64,000 bases of DNA from contig NC_059368.1 in the NCBI RefSeq assembly GCF_019703515.2, positions 30,187,289 through 30,251,288 on the forward strand, in the 5' to 3' direction. The notes below the pieces were generated by a model. It saw only the letters and a list, made by a program, of their open reading frames with translations, was not told where the DNA came from and did no database searches. This document shows, piece after piece, positions 1 through 11,319 of the stretch. Both the position numbers and the translations under genes were made by a program. Numbering within the stretch: position 1 is the stretch's first letter; the number at the start of each line of letters is the position of its first letter. Source of the stretch: Myxocyprinus asiaticus. Its lineage: Eukaryota; Chordata; Actinopteri; Cypriniformes; Catostomidae.

Positions 1-300
1 CAGTCCATCAGTGTTCCAGGCATTCATCAATGATGTCTTCTGAGACCTGCTGAATCAAGGGGTAATCGTTTACATCGACATCCTCATCTACTAATACTTA
101 CGAGGAGCATGTCAAGCACGTCCGAGCTGTTCTACAATGCCTCATCACCCATCAACTGTATGCTAAGGCTGAGAAATGTGAGTTACATCAGTAACATTTC
201 TAGGCTATGTCATCTGTCCAGAGGGCATGGAAATGGATAAGTTGAGCAGTTTTAAAATGGCCACAACCTACTACGATAAAGGAATTGCAATGTTTCCTGG
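1..300 (+). pseudogene. gypsy reverse transcriptase, C-terminal fragment
   Basis: Conceptual translation shows PSVFQAFINDVF, then a stop, then [12 protein letters not shown] followed by ILIY. This matches the palm region of gypsy reverse transcriptase around its catalytic YIDD box. One of the two catalytic aspartate codons is missing (VYID-ILIY at about 70-94), and there is a stop codon just upstream at about 41-43. Either lesion would abolish polymerase activity. The fragment starts at the window edge, so the remainder may lie upstream. It continues into the RNase H fragment after further frame breaks. The call rests on the order and spacing of these motifs. Confidence 0.8.
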
Positions 301-303
301 GTT

Positions 304-967
304 TTGCCAATTTCTACAGGTTTCAGTACTGTGGCTGCACCTTTGACGTCTACACTTAAGAAGAAAAGCTCACTGCTCTTATGGTCTCCAGCTGCTCTCC
401 AATCCTTCAAGGATCTCAAAGCTCATTTCACCACTGCTCCCATTCTTCACCACCCAGACCCTGATCGCCCATTCATTGTTGAAGTAGATGCATTTAACAC
501 TGGTATCGGAGCCATCCTCTCTCATTGGTATGGTACACCTCCTAAACTCTTCCCATGTGCCTTTTTACTCACGCAAACTCTGCTCCGCTGAACAGAACTA
601 AGATGTCGGGAATCGAGAGTTACTGGCCATGAAAGCAGCACTCAATGAATGGTGTCATTGGTTGGAGGGAGCCAAGCACCCCTTCCTCTTCCTAACGGAT
701 CATCGGAACCTCGAGTACTTATGTACAGCCAAGAGACTTAACCCAAGATGGGTGCTGTTCTTTGCACTCTTCAGCTTCACAGTCACCTTTTGTCCAGGCT
801 CTAAGAACATCAAGGCTGATGCCCTCTCTCGCCAATTTGAATACTCTCTTCAAACTCCAACCCATCTTACCACCCACACTGATCATCGCTCCGGTACAAT
901 GGGACATTATGACGGAGGTAACCAATGCTCATTCCAACGATCCACCACCTCCCTACTGTCCACCTGA
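304..967 (+). pseudogene. gypsy RNase H domain, frameshifted
   Basis: Two frames together give an RNase H domain. The first (304-591) contains the connection and N-terminal RNase H part, including [18 protein letters not shown], where the first catalytic acidic residue is expected (VDAS in active copies). The second (from 629) contains [13 protein letters not shown] and [17 protein letters not shown], the end of a gypsy RNase H (the NxxADALSR box). A stop near 589-591 separates the halves. In active elements this domain degrades the RNA strand of the RNA-DNA hybrid during reverse transcription. Here it is a relic. Confidence 0.85.
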
Positions 968-1090
968 CAACCTATGTCCCACTCCAACTTCGTAAGCAGG
1001 TTATCCAGAGGGTCCACTCCTCGCTCAGCTCTGGTCATCTGGGTATCACTGCCACTTCAGTTGGTACGTAACTGGTTCTAGTGGTCCTCC

Positions 1091-1850
1091 TTGCAGGCAG
1101 ATACCATTCGTGAGGTCCAGAACTGTTCCACCTCTAACATCAACAAGTCTCCTAAACAACTCCCAGCTGGGTTACTGCAGCCTCTACCCATACCTCAACA
1201 TCCTTGGTCCCATATCGGCATAGATTTCATCACGGATCTTCCCTCTCAAGGCCACACCACCATTCTCACGGTAGTAGATCGCTTCTCTAAGGCTTGCCGC
1301 TTAATCCCATTACCCAAGTTACCTACTGCCTTTGAAACTGTGGAGCATCTATGCAGTTATGTATTCAGATTTTATGGTCTAACTGAGGGCCTCAGTTCAC
1401 CTCCCACTTATGGACAGCTTGCTTCCGTCAACTCAACATTAATGTCAGCCTAACCTCTGGTTACCATCCACAATCCAATGGCCAGACGGAATGCATGAAT
1501 CAAGAGTTGACCCGCTTCCTCAGAACCTACTGTAACCAGAATCAATCTGACTGAAGCCGCTATCTACTCTGGGCTGAATATGCCCAGAATTCCCTCCAAG
1601 CCATCAACTGGCGTGACTCCCTGTGTGCTTGGTTTTCAGCCTCCCTTATTTCCCTGTTCAGGAGAGCCCACGGACCGTCCTGCTGTCAATGACTGGCTCC
1701 TCGGGAGCGAGGCCACCTGGGATCAAGATCATGTCCATCTTCAATGGGCCGTCAGGAGGCAAGAGGAGCAAGCCAATCGTCATCATCGACCCAATCCTGA
1801 ATACAACCCCCGGTAAATGGTCTGGCTCTCTACCCGTGATCTAAGACTTC
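1091..1850 (+). pseudogene. gypsy integrase core, broken
   Basis: Between about 1091 and 1453 the translation shows [17 protein letters not shown] and [18 protein letters not shown], the start of the gypsy integrase catalytic core with its first acidic residue (GIDF). Later frames give [14 protein letters not shown] and [15 protein letters not shown] text (about 1455-1600), from the end of the core, and WLSTRDLRL near 1818-1850 from the C-terminal domain. Several frame breaks and stops separate these parts. No chromodomain is seen; the sequence runs within about 90 bp into the polypurine tract. In active elements this enzyme inserts the cDNA into the genome. Confidence 0.85.
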
Positions 1851-1947
1851 ATCTCCTCTCTTGGACGAACAGGTAGATGTAGGACGTCGGGGACCAGGGC
1901 TCTCCACCCATCATTGTGGCTGTTAGGAGCCGTTCGTGGGGGGGCTC

Positions 1948-2434
1948 TGTCATGAATCCCACCTCTGTAGTTCCTTCCACTCGCCACCAGAGGGCACCAT
2001 CACCTGAGTATTGACTTTAACTCTCTGAACTCCATTTCCCATAATCCCCGTACCTGGCACTGATTACCTGCTTACCTGTTTCCCATTTACTTGGCTATTT
2101 AAGACTGACTCTCACTCTCTATCATTGCGAAGTCTTGTTTTGCCCTGGCTGAAATTTCTGAGCAGTTATCTAAGTTTTACTGCATTACATCCCTATGATC
2201 CTGGACTGTTTACCCTGTTTTGACCCATTGCTGCCTGCCTACTGTTACTGCTTTGTTTATCTGGATATAACCTGTGATTGTCTGCTGCCTACCCTGACCT
2301 CTTGCCTGTTTGACTACCTCTCTGGATTGCCTTGGATATTACTATTGCTGGTGATTTGACCCCTGCCTGTCTGTATTACTATGTTTATTGTTGTTAAAGC
2401 TGCACATGGATCTCAGCTCCATTGACTCATTACA
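1948..2434 (+). repeat. gypsy LTR (3' or solo-like end)
   Basis: This block starts TGTCATGAAT immediately after the G-rich polypurine tract and ends CTCATTACA, so it has TG...CA ends and a length of about 487 bp. A TATTTAAGAC promoter-like motif lies near 2095. No second LTR is present in the window, so the right boundary is inferred from the CA end and from the start of L2 coding sequence. Confidence 0.7.
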
Positions 2435-3365
2435 GCTATTCTGATGACTCCCAATTTTATTTACCAGTCAGACTTGCTTGTAGCTGCTCTGCGTCTATTT
2501 TAAAGTGTTTTGAGGAAATTAGATATTGGATGGCGGATAATTTTCTGCAATTAAATGAAACCAAGACAGAAGTGATTATCTTTGGCCCGCCTGGGACTTC
2601 CTCTTATTGAAGCCCAATTAGGGCCTCTATCCGCTAATGCACAATGTCAAAAATCTTGGGGTCATTTGACACATTACTTTTCGACAGACAAATATGTGCC
2701 GTTACGAGAGGAAGCTTTTCTTTTCCCCATTAAGATCAATTGCAAAGTTGAGTCATTTTCTTAGTAAAGATCTTGAAATGGTAGTCCATACTCTTACCTC
2801 ATGGCTGGATTATTGTAATTCCCTGTATGCTGGTTTGCCTCAGTCATCCCTTTCTCGGTTGCAGATGGTCCAAAATGCTGCAGCTATATTTTTAACAGGA
2901 ACTAGAAAAACTGAGCACATTACCCCTGTACTGGCTTCCCTGCACTGGCTGCCAGTCCGGTATAGAATTGATTTAAAAATTGATCTGTCTACAGGGCCCT
3001 GTCTGGTATTGCTCCACAATACATTTGTGACCTTTTGCACCCATACTCGCCTCCTAGAACGCTGAGATCTTGTAACCAACTTTTTCTATCTGTTCCCTGC
3101 TGTCATTGCAAAGGGAGATCGAGCGTTCTCTGTTGCCCCCAAGCTTTGGAACAGTCTCCCTACTCATGATGTTGGCCCCATCTTTGTCTAATTTTAAGTG
3201 TTCTCTTAAAACTTATCTGTATTCTGAATCTTAATATCTAGGGTTGTTTTACAGTATAAGACTTGATTGTTTTAGATGTTTATACTATGCCACTCTTATC
3301 TATTTTGTACAGCACTTTGGTTCAGCTGTTGTTTTTAAATGTGCTTAAAATAAATTTGAGACACA
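2435..3365 (+). mobile_element. L2-like (Maui-type) LINE, 5'-truncated 3' end
   Basis: The translation gives DDSQFYLPV and then a segment ending NFLQLNETKTEVIIFGPPG, which is the region after the FADD box of fish L2-type reverse transcriptase. A second frame gives SWLDYCNSLYAGLPQSSLSR, LQMVQNAAAIFLTGTRK and ITPVLASLHWLPV, the conserved C-terminal region of the same ORF. A third part near 3112-3165 reads like GDRAFSVAAPKLWNSLP. Frame breaks separate them. The copy ends in a 3' tail near AAAATAAATTTGAG. It begins exactly where the gypsy LTR ends, so it was truncated by, or is the target of, that insertion. Confidence 0.85.
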
Positions 3366-4314
3366 AACTCACTCTTGAGATCTAACTCCACCTAAGCATC
3401 CAATAACCCATAAAACTGTTACTCTCAGACTGACACTTATGGTTTCTATTGAAAGCCTGTGTTGTAATAATGCTGAAACTATGGATGACAAAGCAATAAA
3501 ACAGAGTAAAAGTGTTTAGCTGTTCCATTCTTTTTCTCTTCTATGTCATTTTGTACCTCTTCAATTCAATCATATTGCTAAAATCTATCCAGGGTGTGGG
3601 ATATTATTTGCACTCATCAATACCTCTTGGAATATTACATGCACTTTTCTCCATTACAAAACGCATATCATTGGAATGATCACAGTATTTACTAAACAAC
3701 ATAAGACAGTGACATGCACAGCCTCTCTTTGTGTCCCACCCTTTCTCAGTGACACAAATACTCATTCAAATGTCAAAATGTTTTCCCATAAGAAGCAAGC
3801 AGGATTTAATCCATGGCACATCTCTCCAGCTTTCTGCAAATTAGTTTGTGAAGAAACTGCAAGATTCTGAGCAAAATGGAAGATGAAGTGTTTACTTGTC
3901 AAAGGAATATGAGCTGATTGGAATTTGTAGTGCTTTCAATAAACATACAACTGTGTTGATGGAGTGTGTGTCCACAGGGAGTTCCTTCAACACATAGTTT
4001 GTTGCCAAGCTTTGCTCTGAGACGATTCGGATATTGGAGAAATGAAATACAGACATCTCGGTTCCAAAACCTAGGGAGCAGCATTAGCTGCCTATTGTCA
4101 ACAAGGGCAGACACCTACAAAGGCTGCATCCAAACAATCATAGAACCACATAAATGACTGATTTGAAATGCTCTACCAACATGATCAAACAGGAACCCGG
4201 CATGTTGTTTACGAGAGTTACGGTATCCAAGGATCAGCCACATTATGCAGACTCACCGACAACCGCCATCTCCTACCAGACATTTTTGCAACTGCTCCAC
4301 TGCGTTTAACTTTC
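3366..4314. other. AT-rich spacer, nothing recognised
   Basis: Only short open frames are present (under about 75 codons). None shows a recognisable protein motif, and no repeat boundary was seen. Confidence 0.5.
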
Positions 4315-4715
4315 CCTGTAAGCATGTTGTGTCAGTAGTGTGGGAAATCCAAGTTCGGATCCCACACTGAAACCAGGAAATAATCATTCACATAAACAGT
4401 GACAAGCATGATTCAGAGATTGCATTTTTCCCTCTAGCATTAAATGTTTACTCCACTGATGTTTAGGTTTGGGGTCTGGTTTGGGGGCCTGTAGCCTGTG
4501 CAGTTGAAAACAACTCGCCTCACAAATCTGTTTCAGCACCCATCTGTGGACATTTCACCTAGAAAATGGCACTCACATGTGCCCATACATCCAACAACAG
4601 ATATAGCTTTGGCCACTGGAGGCAGTGTTTCACACTTCTGAAAGCACAGACCGATTTTAGCCTCAGAAAATTCAACCTACTGTTTCCGATTTCACTGTGA
4701 GGTCAATCTGGCAGT
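4315..4715 (+). repeat. dispersed repeat with a tRNA B-box-like start (tentative)
   Basis: Near 4348-4366 the sequence AAGTTCGGATCCCACACTG resembles a tRNA B box (GTTCGAATCC). What follows has the texture of a dispersed cyprinid repeat. No A box, poly-A tail or target duplication could be fixed, so this could also be a chance match. Confidence 0.3.
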
Positions 4716-5009
4716 GATTCAGCGCACCAAACAAAGTATTCCACACAGGAGACTCGACTCACAATTGACTTCAATAGAGTTTTAGATTTATTTAGTCACT
4801 GAGCTCATTACTTTCAGGGATTGTCTTCTTCACGAAAATTACATGTGCTGCTGCCCTCGAATTCAGCAAAAATTAGGTACCTTACAAGGCAACATAATTA
4901 TGTTTATTAAGCTAATGCAAATTAGCCTGCATACGATGCCTTAAAATGCTTCCTCCATAGATAGCTCACTAGGTTTTGGAGCAGTTATCTGAACCCAAGT
5001 GTCCCCTGG

Positions 5010-5190
5010 TATGGGGTGGCTGTGGCTTTGTCGTTAAGCCACAGTGATCTGGGCTGGTAGCTGATGGATTATAGGTTTGAACCCCAGAAGGGCCAGTTCA
5101 CAAGCTAACACTTTGTCCCTACAGTAAAAATTAATGAGAAGTTGCTTTGGTTTAAAGTGTCTGACAAATGTACACAGTAGATGTAAACCC
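5010..5190 (+). mobile_element. tRNA-derived SINE with fish SINE/LINE 3' tail
   Basis: A B-box match GGTTTGAACCCC lies near 5074. It is followed by AGAAGGGCCAGTTCACAAGC and a tail GAGAAGTTGCTTTGG...GTGTCTGACAAATG, which resembles the conserved 3' tail of several fish SINEs (TTTGGATAAAAGCGTCTGCTAAATG type). The A-box region near 5015-5035 is degenerate. It is an old copy, without a clear target duplication. Confidence 0.65.
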
Positions 5191-5659
5191 TTATGGTTCA
5201 GACCACTACAGTTTTTGTTTGACCAAATCTCACACAAGTACAGTGTTCAATTCAGATGGACAGTCCTTGCCAAGATGGAAATCAGAAACGTGATGCTTCA
5301 CATCTCAGAAATCAGGAAGAGGTTAAGGCGTGTTGCGACTGAGGAAGAGGAGAAGGATGCAGCACACTTTCCTCCAGTTATTTTAAACCTTGTGAATGAG
5401 TGTATTGTTCCCGTCCTGTGCTTACAGGGAAATGGAGGCTGCATGAGAGGACAGGCTCTGATGGTATTAGGGGAGATCTGTCTTGGATCCATTTCCAATG
5501 AGACAGAAGATGGCTCACATTAGACACATTTACATTGCTAAAGACTTGTGCATGAGAGGAAAAAAAAGGTTGTGAGCTTGTTTTTCTGAAAATTCATGAA
5601 TTAGTATAATGATGGAATCCAATAATTTTATGTATTTTTGTATACAGGGTGGTTGACAC
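5191..5659. other. spacer with one open frame of unknown status
   Basis: A frame on the plus strand (5134-5523, 129 codons) stays open, but it begins inside the SINE tail and has no motif I recognise. The central part (about 5320-5460) has balanced base composition unlike its AT-rich surroundings. It could be an exon remnant, but no clear splice sites flank it. I do not call a gene here. Confidence 0.35.
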
Positions 5660-6542
5660 TTAAAGGGTTAGTTCACCCAAAAATGAATTTTTTTTCATCA
5701 TTTACTCACCCTCATAATTTCCCAGGTGTGCATGACTTTCTTTCTTCAGTAGAACACATTTGAAGGAAAAAAGAAAAATATCTTAGCTCAGTAGGTCCAT
5801 ACAATACAAGTGGATGGTGATCTGACTTTTGTAGCTCAAAAAAGAACAGTCAGTCAGCATAAATGCCATCCACACAACTCCAGTGGTTAAATGAATGACA
5901 CGATGTGTGTGACTAAGTGACACGATCACTTTTGGTGTGAAAAAGATCAATATTTAAGTACTTTTTAACTATAAACCATCACTTCCGGTCAGCAGCGGTA
6001 TGTGTGTGTGACGTAATTGCGTTGGCATGTGAGACACGTGAGAACTGACGCACGTGCGACACTCAGAAGAGCAGCGCAGTTTACAAGTGAGTAGGAGGAC
6101 TGCTGTACAGAACCTTTTTTGGTTTTGGTTTAGATCTGTATTTGCATCTGTTTATTTACACAAAATGGTGCATTTGTGTGCTTATCCTGGATGTCTCAAC
6201 TGAGAGAAGAATGCGAGATTACGTCCGTAACATGCCGTCACGAATACGTTACACGAGAGACCATGTGAGCTCTTGAAGCTTACCGGAAGCAATGGATTAT
6301 AGTTAAAAACAATACTTAAATATTGATCTTTTTTTTGTTGCACAAAAAGGGATAATTTCACTTTATGGAGCTTCACAAGTCGGATCACAATCCGCTTGCA
6401 TTGTATGGACCAACTGAGCTGAGATATTTTTCTTCAAATGTGTTGCTTCAAATATGCTGAAGAAAGAAAGTCATAAACAACTGAGATATCATGAAAGTGA
6501 GTAAATGAGAGAATTTTCATTTTTGTGGAACTATCCCTTTAA
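5660..6542. mobile_element. TTAA-bounded foldback MITE, long subfamily
   Basis: It starts TTAAAGGGTTAGTTCACCC and ends GGAACTATCCCTTTAA, so the ends are inverted repeats with TTAA at both borders. The inverted similarity runs deep: CTTTCTTTCTTCAGTAGAAC near 5735 is mirrored by GCTGAAGAAAGAAAGTCAT near 6455. The central block shared with 46755-47436 is GC-richer (GTGTGACGTAATTGCG...CACGTG near 6005-6045). There is no coding capacity. It is a non-autonomous DNA transposon of a kind very common in cyprinid genomes; I do not assign a formal family name. Confidence 0.8.
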
Positions 6543-7346
6543 CATGTCCATGTCCTTTTTTTTTTTATTTTTTTATCTACAGGGTATTAGGTTAACATGT
6601 CTCCCTCGATTTCTATGGTGTTTATGGCCCTTCATAGATTATATTATCCTGAATTTGTGCAGAACCGATAGCAGCCACAAGAGGGAGCAGCACATTAAAC
6701 TCTTTCTCACCCACCCAACGTCACTGACACTGAGAGCATTCCAGTTCTAATCTGCTTTCAATCTTCTGTCCCTTTGAGAGCTTAAAATATGGACATGACA
6801 TCCAGTAGTCAACTGACGGAAAAAACCAGACAATGATAATAGCGCTGTGAGACATCCAAATATTTGACTTCTTTGTATGCAGCAGAAACACAGTAGAGAA
6901 ACTCGTGCTTATAAGATGGTGAAAGCTGTCATCTGACCCCAAGCTGTTTCAACTGAGAAGCTGTTTTTGTGTTGTTTCTCCTTAAGCCCAATAGAGAAAA
7001 AGAGAACAAAAAAGCTTAATTCGTTTTAAAACGAATCTTCGCATAAGAGTTTCAGTATGTTATCTTTGAACATAGCAGTTTCTACAGTAATGTTGGTGAG
7101 ATTATGTCTGCTGCAAACACACAAATCTGTAACATCTGCAGCATGTGATTCTGGTCACATGTATGTGTGTGTATGATTGTTTGCAGGATTTCAGTGTTTC
7201 AGGGGATTTAAATGCTAATGTTTACAAGTTCACAAGCTCCGTGCCAAGGGTTTAATTTAACTTTAAGCCACAAGGAAATAACATATGCAAAGTTTGTGAC
7301 TGAAAATGCCTCCCAAAACACACACACACAATCCTACACACATATA
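6543..7346. other. AT-rich spacer, nothing recognised
   Basis: Contains a short (CA)n run near 7318-7330. No gene or repeat family was identified. Confidence 0.5.
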
Positions 7347-8064
7347 CATTAGCACAGTAGCGTTTTTAACCACCACGCAAATCATGCAATTGTGTGGGGC
7401 CCCGGATGTCGGGGGGCCCCCCGCCCCAGTAGAAAAGCTCCACAAAAACCATTTAAGGGATGACATGTTGTTTTGTGTACACGTGCGAATATGCTGTTAT
7501 CAGTGCTCTCAGAGCAGTTCACGTTAGAAGTCCGCTGGGTTTGAGTCAGTTTTTTAAGTAGGACTATAGGTTCAGGTTTGAAATTTATGAAAAAATATAC
7601 AGGACTTCCAAACTTGTTTCGCTAATGAGTTAGGAGCCGTTCACACCGAAACGCATTTCTGCATGCGTCTGCTTTGTTTTTTCATTGTTTTCTTATGTAA
7701 ACGCGCTGGACGAACATCCTTGACTGCTGCACCACGTCTCGCTGTATCTTTAGTCTCTCACGCATGACCGCCACATTTTTAGATACTGTGACAAGTTAAA
7801 AATAACTTCAGGTCTCAAAAATGCAGGTCGAGGCACCTGCGTTCTGTTTCATTTGTTGCGTTGCGTCTAGATTGTTTTTAGTGCAGGTGTCACAAAGATT
7901 TAATGTTCTGAACAATTTCAGGTTGCAAAGAGGTGACTGTTACAATGTTTAACATTATTCCAGTTTCGTTCTGGAACTACAGATCGCTAACAGATGCTGA
8001 ACCAATCAGCTGTGAGTAAAATGACATCTCTGACACTATCAAGTCACACCCCGTGTCTCTTAAA

Positions 8065-8905
8065 CAGGGTTGGGATGGTTACATTTGAAATGTATTCCAC
8101 TACAGATTACAGAATACATGCTGTAAAATGTAATTTGTAATGTATTAGAATATTAGATTACTCAAGGTCAGTAACGTATTCTAAATACTTTGGATTACTT
8201 CTTCAGCACTGGTAGATTTTTTCACTTGTTTTGACTATAAAAACTCTGCCAGTACAGTAAGACAAAATACACATGTTTAAAATACATTCTCTGAAAAACC
8301 GAAATATCTTATGCAGTGTTGTTTCTAAAACAAGATAAATCAAATTGATCTTGTTTTAAGGATTTTTAGATATTTTTACAGGAAAATAATACAAAAGTTA
8401 TTATTAAGAATAAGATTTTTGCCCTAATATCAAAGGTCTTCCTAGAAAAGAAGAAATTACGATCCAACGTGAATTTTCTTGATAAACAAAATATGAACGT
8501 GCCTGGTAACATGCATGTAAAATGGCTAGAAATAGCATTTTAGCTTAGCGTAAAGCTGACAATTTACACAAGGTTTATTTCTATTTCTTCTGCTCCAAAC
8601 TTACTTCTCTGTCTGCTCGTATGAATGTAACACATCATAAGAAAGTGTTTCATCGCTGTTCAAATGCACTTTGGATCGCATCATTTATATGTATAAATGT
8701 TTTCCATCTGAAAGGACTAAATATTAAATAAAACAAATGACAATAAAATGCAAATTAATCTCTTCAGTAATCAAAATTCTTTTTGAATATAACTGTATTC
8801 TAATGACCAATGATTTAAATTGTAACTGTGGTGAATACAGTTACTTATATTTTGTATTTTAAATATGTAATCCCATTACATGTATTCTGTTACTCCCCAA
8901 CCCTG
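8065..8905 (-). mobile_element. hAT-type MITE (CAGGGTTGGG family), copy A
   Basis: Ends are CAGGGTTGGG and CCCCAACCCTG, and it is flanked by a perfect 8-bp target duplication CTCTTAAA at 8057-8064 and 8906-8913. It is 841 bp long and non-coding. It is the reverse complement of the copy at 15109-15957 along essentially its whole length. The strand label only records that opposite orientation. Confidence 0.9.
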
Positions 8906-9699
8906 CTCTTAAACCACACTTTACAAATAAAATCTTAGAAATCCACAAAATCAACTCTTCATGATAAATTATTTATTTGGGAATCTCAATGTAGATTTTC
9001 AGCAGATAGAGTGTTGTATTTTATTTAAAATTTAATTGTTTTTCATTTACCCTCTTTAGCCATAGCAAAAAAAATATCTTTGAAAATATAAACATAATAT
9101 ATTAGGCTATCTATAAAACAGCCAGTAAAATGGATTAATATGATACCTGCAAAAAATAATCATTTTCAAAATATTAAAAGTTTAAGATTGCTATGGAAAG
9201 GGGTGAATGCCACCCAAACCCCTTCTTTCTTTCATGGACTTGAGATGAACATTATTTTACTTGAAGTTATAATAATATAAGCAATATAAGCAGTACACAA
9301 AATACGTCTTTTATATTATTGCATAATTTTTTTGCATACAGTATTCCAAGTGCTCACTTTTTAATTATTTTTTTACTAAAGACAATGTACAAATTGTAAT
9401 GTATTGTAATGTTCAAATAACCATTCACAGCATTTTCTATAAATTACATGTGTAATTAATTCATTTACTTGTTATATTTTAAAGTGGAAAGTAAGTTAAG
9501 GCATCACATCCTTTTTTTATTATTATTTATTTATTTTATTTTTTTATATATTAAATGAGACATCATACCTCATATTTTAACTAATTTTGTTTAAAAAAAA
9601 AATCAATAATCTTAAGGAAATAATCTATCTAAATTAATTTAGAATATTTTTAAGCAAATCCCATTTATGTCCAAATCCCAGATTTTAATTATTAATTTT

Positions 9700-10810
9700 A
9701 AATGTTACTTTCTCCATTTGGTATATTTTCGAAATCCTTTCTCTCCATCTATGTAATTGTGGGGTTCTGGTTTAAGCCTAATTTTTGTAATCTGTTTCAA
9801 AGCTGCTATTCTGATTACCCTAAATATATTTTGTTCAGTTATATTTCTTAAGGACAATGGCATTTTACACAAAATAAGGTTTTCTGGATGTATTTCTGTT
9901 GTGCAGTTAAATATTCAATTAACCTGTCTAATCGCTTCATTCTAATAAGTAGTCAATTTAGAGCACTCATATAGAATTTGACTGTAATGAACCTTTTTTT
10001 TTCTCCACAGTTTCTCCAAAAAAACCCTTTTACCATGCTATTGTATTTACTTTGAATAACAGGTGTTATAAAAAATCTCATTTGTTTCTTCCCAGCATAT
10101 TCCCTCCAAACACTGGACTGAGTACTATGGAATGTATTATATGATATTTCTTCCCAGTCTTGCTGATAAATTTTTATTTTTAATTCATCCTCCCACATAC
10201 ATAAAATGTCATTTTGAGTGTCCTGTATATCTCTTTCAAGTGCACCCTTTAAAATTCCTCAAATTTGTATTGGATTAGTTGTAATGTATGCATAAATTAT
10301 ATAATTTATTAATGGATGCATTTCCTTTTTTATTTCTTTAACTTATGTTAATAAATATCTTCTTACCTGTAAATAATAATAATAAAAAAAAATAAAAAAA
10401 AATAATTGAATTTGTAAATACTTTTTGCTAGGTTTGAAAAGGTATCCATTCCTTTATAAGTGAACAGTTGGTGATAACTTTTCAGACCTCTATCTGCCCA
10501 AAACTTAAATGTATTATCTAGTCTATTTGGCATGAAATCAGGATCTTTAGCGATTTCTCATAAATTAACTATATCTTTCTTAATTTTACAAAAAAAAAAA
10601 AAAAAAAAAAATTCTAACCAAATTCTAAAAGTACTATTAATACAAATATTATCTATTGATTTAAATTTCTTGCTTTGTTTGGGTAGGAAAAGGGATATAC
10701 TAATAGATTTTCCCATTTGATAAATTTCCATCTTCCTCCATTTCACTTTAGATTCTTCATTTATCCAAATCATTCTCTCGTGAGATGTGAATCGCGTTCT
10801 CTCACATGAT
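9700..10810 (-). pseudogene. L1-like LINE ORF2, C-terminal relic
   Basis: On the minus strand the text begins near 10800 with a segment like KWRKMEIYQMGKSISI. It continues with DPDFMPNRLDNTFKFWADRG and LKSYHQLFTYKGM (about 10540-10430), then KIKIYQQDWEEISYN and SVWREYAGKKQMRFFITP (about 10180-10060), and ends near RLKPEPHNYIDG (about 9780-9740). This is the region after the polymerase domain of fish L1-like ORF2 proteins. Poly-A and poly-AAT runs inside it (10590-10611, 10374-10403) and several frame breaks show decay. No RT catalytic box is present. It is nested in the 7355-11311 hAT element. Confidence 0.68.
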
Positions 10811-11077
10811 TGGTTGTGTGCTGCAAACGTCACTCATTCATGTGCACGAGCGCGTAATCTAATCTTAAAGTCAGGATCAAAGCCTGAGTTGACAGAGAAA
10901 GTTGATGAGCTGCATCATGGTACCAATTAAGCCTGATTGGATTGCTTTGAGTTTGTCAACCTGAAACCAATCCTGAAACCCTGAGTTCATTCAGTGACCT
11001 TCATGGTACAGGCTTCTGGTGAAAGTAAAGTAAATAAGACAGGAATATATTACTATTGTATACAACAAATCCTTAAA

Positions 11078-11078
<1 letters not shown>

Positions 11079-11119
<41 letters not shown>
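11079..11119. repeat. (TAA)n microsatellite
   Basis: About 13 TAA/AAT units in an uninterrupted run. Confidence 0.95.
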
Positions 11120-11121
<2 letters not shown>

Positions 11122-11319
11122 GTATCATTCAGTATTATAATGAAAAACTGGACAACAATGAATAATTGTTGGGTTATAATAATAATAAATAACAACTGAA
11201 TTCCAAAATGTTAGTGAGTGAAGTAGCAGGTTTTGCACACCCTGTTCATAAAAAAAAAATAAAATAAAAAGTCGGTTGCTTGGGGCCTCAGAAATCGTAA
11301 ACCCGCCCCTGCATTAGCA

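Larger units (their letters stand above)
1..2434 (+). mobile_element. Ty3/gypsy LTR retrotransposon, 3' part, degraded
   Basis: The order is RT tail, RNase H, integrase, polypurine tract (GTGGGGGGG near 1936-1944), then an LTR. This order, with integrase after RNase H, is that of Ty3/gypsy. The 5' LTR, gag, protease and most of RT lie outside the window or are lost. The reading frame is broken many times, so the copy cannot encode an active polyprotein. Directly downstream lies an L2-like LINE tail, so the right flank is itself repetitive. The class is secure; the family within gypsy is not determined. Confidence 0.88.
7355..11311. mobile_element. hAT-type DNA transposon carrying nested insertions
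   Basis: The left end reads CAGTAGCGTTTTTAACC and the right end GGTAAACCCGCCCCTG-like text (GTAAACCCGCCCCTG, to 11311). These are degenerate terminal inverted repeats with the CAG...CTG ends usual in hAT elements. They are flanked by a perfect 8-bp direct repeat CATTAGCA at 7347-7354 and 11312-11319, the target duplication length of hAT. No hAT transposase is seen. About 2 kb of the interior is accounted for by a MITE (8065-8905) and an L1-like relic (about 9700-10810). A GC-rich palindrome-like block GGGGCCCCGGATGTCGGGGG lies near 7397. Confidence 0.72.
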
